Below, one piece after another: positions 58,806 through 64,000 of a stretch of DNA of 64,000 nt. The notes beneath the pieces are model-generated. The model ran no database searches and had not been told where the DNA came from. It saw nothing but the letters and a program-made list of their open reading frames with translations. Source of the stretch: Saposhnikovia divaricata (Eukaryota; Streptophyta; Magnoliopsida; Apiales; Apiaceae). Position 1 is the stretch's first letter, and each line of letters opens with the position of its first letter. Both the position numbers and the translations under genes were made by a program. The stretch spans positions 175,160,148 to 175,224,147 of the forward strand of contig CM071598.1 in the NCBI GenBank assembly GCA_036435485.1, given 5' to 3'.

Positions 58806-61800
58806 ATGGTTAACGAAACTGAAACTCCTGTTGTTGTGATTAGCTCTGGGTCTGGTGTTATTGCATCTACCATTGACTGGACAACGTACCGTTTCCCACA
58901 GCCTATTGATTTATCAGGAATGCCTGATAAATTCAGTGGGGGTGTTGGTTTTTCTCGTTGGCTAACGGTAAAGGGTCTATGGCCAGTGGTGCAGTATGAG
59001 AAACCAGTTGTGGTTAAGGAAAAAGCCAAAATTGTTAAGGCTTATGCTATGTAGGAGGAGAAGGATGGGGTGGCTAGGGCTGCAATTCTGGCAGCTTTAG
59101 CGAACACACTATTCGATGTTTATTCATCTGACTCCTACACTGCTAAGATCTTATGGGAGAAGCTTGACCAGACACATAATACTGACTCGCAAGGGTTGGA
59201 AAAGTATTCTGTGGCTAGGTTCCTTGACTTTAAACTGGTGGATACTAAATCCATGACTGAGCAGGTGCATGAGTTTGAGACGTTGGTGCATGCTTTGAAG
59301 GAGTTCGGTATGGACCTTCCTGAGAAGTTTCAGGTTATGTCAGTAATTGAAAAGCTCCCAAAGTCTTGGGAAGAGTTTGCACTCTCCCTGAAAAGACAGA
59401 AAGGGGAGATTACTTGGATAAACCTTATGCTGGACATCTCTGTGCAGGAGCAACACAAGTCCAAGCAGGGACATGTGATGCCTACTGAACATGCTGGGAG
59501 TTCGAAGGTGAATGTAGTGACTGTTGGACAGAAAAGAAAGAATGTGACTAAGAAGGAAAACACTAAGTCTAATAAAGACAAGAACAAGGCTAAGAAACCA
59601 AAGGCAAACAAACTATATTGGTCTTGTGGACAGGTTGGTCATTGAAGCAAGGACTGTCCTATAAAGAAAGCTAAGAAATCTGTTGTGGGAGCACAAGCTA
59701 ACACTGTGCTTGGAACCACTGGTGGGCCTGTGGTTAACATGGTTGTTGGTGAGGTTGTTGCTTCTAAAACTGACAACGGGTATGTAACCTACAACCTTGT
59801 ACTACTTTCCATTTATTCATCTCATGAATGGTTGATTGATACTGGAGCTAATGTACATATTTGTACTGATATTACTCTGTTTGTATCTTATCAACAGACT
59901 CATGGAATGACTGTGACGATGGGGAATGCGAGCGCAGCTCAAGTTCTTGGAATAGGAAACGTGGACCTGAAGTTCGCTTCTGGGCATGTTCTATCCCTCA
60001 CTAGAGTGCATCATGTTCCTGATATTCGTAGAAATATAATAAGTGGAAGTTGTTTAGTAAAGAACGGTTTTGAACTTTCTTTGAAATGTAATAAAGTAGT
60101 TATTACACATACTGGTGTATTTTTTGGCAAAGGTTACTTGTCTGATGGATTGTTTTTAATAAATGTTGAGCCTGTTTTGGGGAGTTTTATTAATGATAAT
60201 GTTGCTCCTTCTGTTAATTGTGTTGAATCATCTAATTTGTGGCACGCACATCTTGGTCACTTGAATTTTGGTGCTCTAAAGAACATGATGAATTTAGGGT
60301 TGATTCCAAAACATGCCATTGATAAGAAATCTAAGTGTCAAGTATGTGTGACTGCTAAACGAACTAGGAAACTCTTTCATAATGTGGTCAGGGATTCGGG
60401 TGTGTTAGATTTAGTGTACACAGACATATGTGAATTTGGTGGTGTTTTGACCAAGGATCATAATAGATATTTCATTACCTTTATAGATGATTGTAATAGA
60501 TATTGTTATGTTTATTTGCTTAAAAGTAAAGATGAAGCACTAGAAAAATTCATTATGTTCAAAACTGAAGCTGAAACACAAACTGGTAAAGTACTTAAAC
60601 GTTTGAGATCTGATAGAGGTGGTGAGTATACGAGTACCTCGTTTAATGAATTTTGCAAGAGCAATGGTATAGTTCATGAGGTAACTCCACCATACACACC
60701 TGAGTCTAATGGGGTGGCAGAACGAAAGAACAGAACTTTTAAAGTTATGATCAATAGTATGTTGATTAATTCAGGGTTGCCTAAGTACATGTGGGGGGAG
60801 GCTCTAAATACGGCTTGCCATATTCTGAACAGAGTTCCTCTGAAACATATGGACAAGACACCTTATGAATTATGGACAGAGAAAAGGACTAGTCTAAAGT
60901 ATCTTCTTGTGTGGGGGTGCCTTGCAAAGGTACTTGTCCCTGAACACAAGAGAAAGAAACTAGGGCCAAAAACTGTTGATTGCATCTTTCTGGGCTATAT
61001 TGAAACCACTACGGCTATGAGATTTTTAGTGTTAAAATCTGACATAGACGGTATAGTGGCTAACACTATAGTTGAATTTCGTGATGCAACATTCTTTGAG
61101 GATGTGTTCCCTATGAAGACTGGCATACCTCAGGGTATTTCTGATGATGATCCCACTCACACATCGAGTTCCATTCCTGATCATGTGGAAAGGATGACAA
61201 ATGTGGGGGTGGATCCTAGTAGTAGCTCTACTCCTGAAGAAGTAGAGGAACCTAGAAGGAGTAAGCGTGCAAAGGTAGTCAAGGATTTTGGAAGTGATTT
61301 TATCACTTACAATATCGAGGATGAACCTTTAACTTTTCGGTAGGCCATGGATTCTTCTGGATCAAGGTACTGGAAAGGTGCTGTAAAAAGTGAAATTGAC
61401 TCTATTGTTTCTAACAGAACATGGGAGTTGGTTGTTCTACCTCCTGGGTGTTCTACTATAGGATGTAAATGGGTATTCAAGAGGAAGATGAACCCGGATG
61501 GCTCAATAGATAAGTATAAGGTTAGGCTGGTAGCTAAGGGCTTTAAGCAAAAGGAAGGCATTGATTACTTTGATACATACTCTCCAGTTGCTAGAATGAC
61601 AACAATCCGAATGCTTGTAGCATTGGCTTCTGTACATGGTCTTATCATCCATCAAATTGATGTAAAGACAGCTTTTCTTCATGGTGAACTTGAAGAAAAG
61701 CTTTATATGGATCAGCCTGAACGATTTGTTGCCTCTGGTAATGAAAGGAAAGTATGTAAGTTAATCAAGTCTATATATGGCTTAAATCAAGCTCCTAGAG

Positions 61801-62903
61801 ACTGGCATAAAAAGTTTTATGAAACTGTTTTAGAATCAGAATTTGTAGTTAATGAAAGTGACAAGTGTGTCTATTACATGGTTAAAGGAAGTGAATGTAT
61901 TATTGTGTGCCTATATGTGGATGATATTTTATTGTTTGGAACCATTATTGAGATTATTAACGAGACAAAAGTGTTCATGAAAAGGCATTTTGAAATGAAG
62001 GATATGGGAGAGGCTAGTGTGATTCTTGGTATCAAGTTGACTCAATCAACTGATGGAATAACCTTGTCACAATCTCATTATATAGAGAAATCTATACTTG
62101 AGAAGTATGGTTATTCAAATTGTAGAATTGCAAGTACTCCGTATGATCCTAAAATTGCCCTTGTCAAGAATAGTTTAGAAGTTCCTGTGTCTCAGTTAAG
62201 GTACTCTCAGATTATTGGGAGTTTGCAGTATCTTGCTAATGGTACTAGGCCGGATATTTCATATTCAGTATCTAAGTTAGCAAGATATACAAGCTGTCTA
62301 AACAAGACTCATTGGGATGCTCTTGATAGAGTACTTAGATATCTAAAAGGAACCATCTATCTTGGCTTGCATTACAGGAGGTTTCCTGGAGTGCTAGAGG
62401 GATATAGTGATGCAAGTTTGATAGCTAAGAAGTCTGGTTCTAATGGAGTGACTGGATACTTGTTTACCCTTGCGGGTGGAACAGTGTCTTGGAAGTCTTC
62501 TAGACAGACTATTATAACTTGGTCTACTTTTGAGGATGAGTTATGTGCATTAGATGCCACAGGGTCAAAGGCTGAATGGTTACATGGACTTATGTCAGTA
62601 TTACCTGTAGTAAGTCGACCACTTCCTGCTTTTGCTGTTCATTGTGATAGCCGTACAACTATCGACAAGATTAACAACAAGAAGTATAATGTGAAAACAA
62701 AGAGACATATCCAAGTTAGACTAAAGTCTATAAGGGGTCTAATGTCTGAAAGGATTATTGCTGTTGAGTTTGTTGGAACTCAAGATAACCTAGCTGATCC
62801 TTTGACTAAGGGACTTGAGCATGTTGTTGTCCTTAAGTCTAGGTTGGGGATGGGACTGATAGCCCATAATGATTCATCTACAGCGGGAACCCAATACACA
62901 TGA
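58806..62903 (+). pseudogene. Copia gag-pol polyprotein with three nonsense codons
   Basis: One frame of about 1365 codons. Gag starts MVNETETPVVVISSGSG. The zinc knuckle reads YWSCGQVGH-SKDC, with its first Cys replaced by Tyr (TGT to TAT, 59616-59618). The protease site is EWLIDTGANVHIC. The HHCC domain is LWHAHLGHLNFG...CQVC. Integrase shows LVYTDICEFG, RLRSDRGGEYTS and YTPESNGVAERKNRT. RT has GCKWVFKRKMNPDGS, QIDVKTAFLHGELEE and YVDDILLFG. RNase H has GYSDASLIAKKSGS, TWSTFEDELCAL and HCDSRTTI. Stops are TAG 59052, TGA 59643 (inside the knuckle, where Trp is likely) and TAG 61341. There is no frameshift over 4.1 kb. It is dead, but by point changes only. Confidence 0.9.
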
Positions 62904-63432
62904 GAGGAGATCCCTCGAAAGTCTATTCAATGTTGTAATAACAAGTTGTAAGGGTGAATTGGTTGTACCTGTAACTACATAGATTGATACTCACGTATCT
63001 GGAGTCTATCCCCTGTAAACCTATAAGGTACCGTAACTGCCAGAATAGCAAGAGTTATTTGAACTCTGAATGGGGTCAAGTCACATGACGAGATGCTAGC
63101 AGTACATCTCTGGAGATGCCCAACTAAGCGAATGTAATTGTGTGGTCGCAATTAGAGGAAAGGGTTATTCCTTGAAGCATTCGACGAACAGGATTGAGAC
63201 ATGATCATCAACGTCTCAAAGCCGTAGATTAGCACCATAGCCTTTGATTTGTCATCGTCTATGGAGTGTGGTTACACCAAACGGATAAAGATTCAAGGTG
63301 AAACATTCCATCTGAATCCGGTAGCCATCGAAGTAGAGGACTTAGGAGGGTTCAAACCCGGAAGGGTACCTACTCTGAAAAACAAGTCATGATGAGGATA
63401 GATATGCATTTCTGTATGGATTTGTGGGGGAT
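62904..63432 (+). other. Post-pol non-coding region and PPT
   Basis: No frame. It ends with the purine tract gtgggggat (63424-63432) directly before TGTTAG. Confidence 0.7.
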
Positions 63433-64000
63433 TGTTAGAAAATGGAAAGTTTGAGGCATATTTATAATATGTTCTTGATGTAATTTCTGGAAACTAACCA
63501 GTGGAGGTTGTTCCTTGTAATGAGGACTTAAACTTTCATGTTTGGATCTAAGACATTTTCTTAGTGAAATCCATAAATAAATTGAGTTGAAAGAAGGATG
63601 TTTGAAATGGGTTATGTGGGTTATTTAGTTGAAATAACTTGTATCCCACATAGCATTGGTAATGAAAGGTTTGTGGCTTTATATAGCTCCATGTGCAAGT
63701 GTAGTGTATAACTACTAAGGCATGTGGGTGTGCATGGTTGTAGTGTGAGCCTCGCGCGCACACACACACGCGTGCCGCCGCCGCCCGCCTCGCCACGCCA
63801 CGACACGACTCGGGTCGGGTCGGTTCGGGTCGGGTGATTTGGGCGAATGTCTCGGCGTCTCGCGTACGCGAGACGACTTGGGCGAGGAATTTTATTACCT
63901 GAATTATTGATTTATTTTAGCAGTAAATCAGACTTTATTTGTTACTGTTGTTGGATCAGTACTTGGTTTATTGGGCCAGATCAGACATCAAATCCTGATG
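63433..64000 (+). mobile_element. 3' LTR of the right-hand copia element, truncated by the window
   Basis: Collinear with 57485-58050. TATA box at 63678-63686 and a perfect 20-bp palindrome at 63856-63875. The window ends inside the TCCTGATG minisatellite. Confidence 0.9.

Larger units (their letters stand above)
57485..64000 (+). mobile_element. Ty1/copia retrotransposon, nearly complete, 3' LTR cut by the window edge
   Basis: 5' LTR 57485 to about 58762, a single gag-pol frame 58806-62903, ~530 bp of post-pol leader, PPT (tttgtgggggat) and 3' LTR from 63433. The domain order protease-integrase-RT-RNase H is that of copia. Over the 565 bp available the LTRs differ at roughly 25 sites by eye. 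The target duplication cannot be checked because the right end is outside. Confidence 0.9.

Overview
The window is repeat-rich plant nuclear DNA, almost certainly from a eudicot with a large genome. It is roughly one third G+C by eye. The only host-like coding sequence is a pair of intron-containing gene remnants at the left end (an RPA1-like gene and B3-domain genes). Everything else is transposable elements, solo or broken LTRs, satellites and AT-rich spacer. No rRNA, tRNA gene, CRISPR array, organelle block or bacterial operon is visible, and the species cannot be named from sequence alone.

Layout. 1-1613 is the 3' end of a Ty1/copia-like element: an extra small ORF, a polypurine tract and a 508-bp LTR. 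It is inserted in an RPA1-like gene (1614 to about 3770, +, with an in-frame stop). Convergent to that are two B3-domain units (about 5517-6612 intact-looking, 4381-5400 broken, both -). A Helitron 3' terminus (hairpin plus CTAG|T) ends at 8838. A TRIM remnant follows at 9019-9258. A ~174-bp tandem satellite runs 10085-11487 and resumes at 33418-34550. It is split by a 21.9-kb Athila-type Ty3/gypsy element on the - strand (11488-33417, 5-bp target duplication atgat).

The Athila element was invaded three times. First, an 8-kb second Athila-family insert sits in the integrase gene (15761-23808). One end is a bare primer-binding site and the other is a tail-to-tail LTR pair centred on GGCGCC. 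Second, a young 2.5-kb non-autonomous gypsy element (24688-27208, target duplication gatag, LTRs differing at about 3 sites) separates integrase from RNase H. Third, a 269-bp hAT-like MITE (31926-32194) lies in the right LTR.

34553-35365 holds simple tandem repeats. 35416-41727 is a small-LTR copia element (target duplication taaat), mostly deleted, with a 4.4-kb solo-LTR-like element inside it (36997-41433, target duplication gtacc). A related 4.7-kb copy in opposite orientation lies at 51406-56146 (target duplication agttt) and carries a foldback Mutator-like MITE. 42076-44688 holds fragments of an Athila LTR and of the long-LTR family. 44689-51400 is decayed DNA with SINE/TRIM/LTR remnants, a long inverted repeat and microsatellites. 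57485-64000 is a nearly complete Ty1/copia element whose single gag-pol frame is broken only by three nonsense codons; its 3' LTR runs off the window.

The genes do not form a pathway. The logic is successive insertion: satellite, then Athila, then the three nested insertions. LTR divergence counted by eye orders some events: nested gypsy about 0.6%, Athila about 3-4%, right-hand copia about 4-5%.
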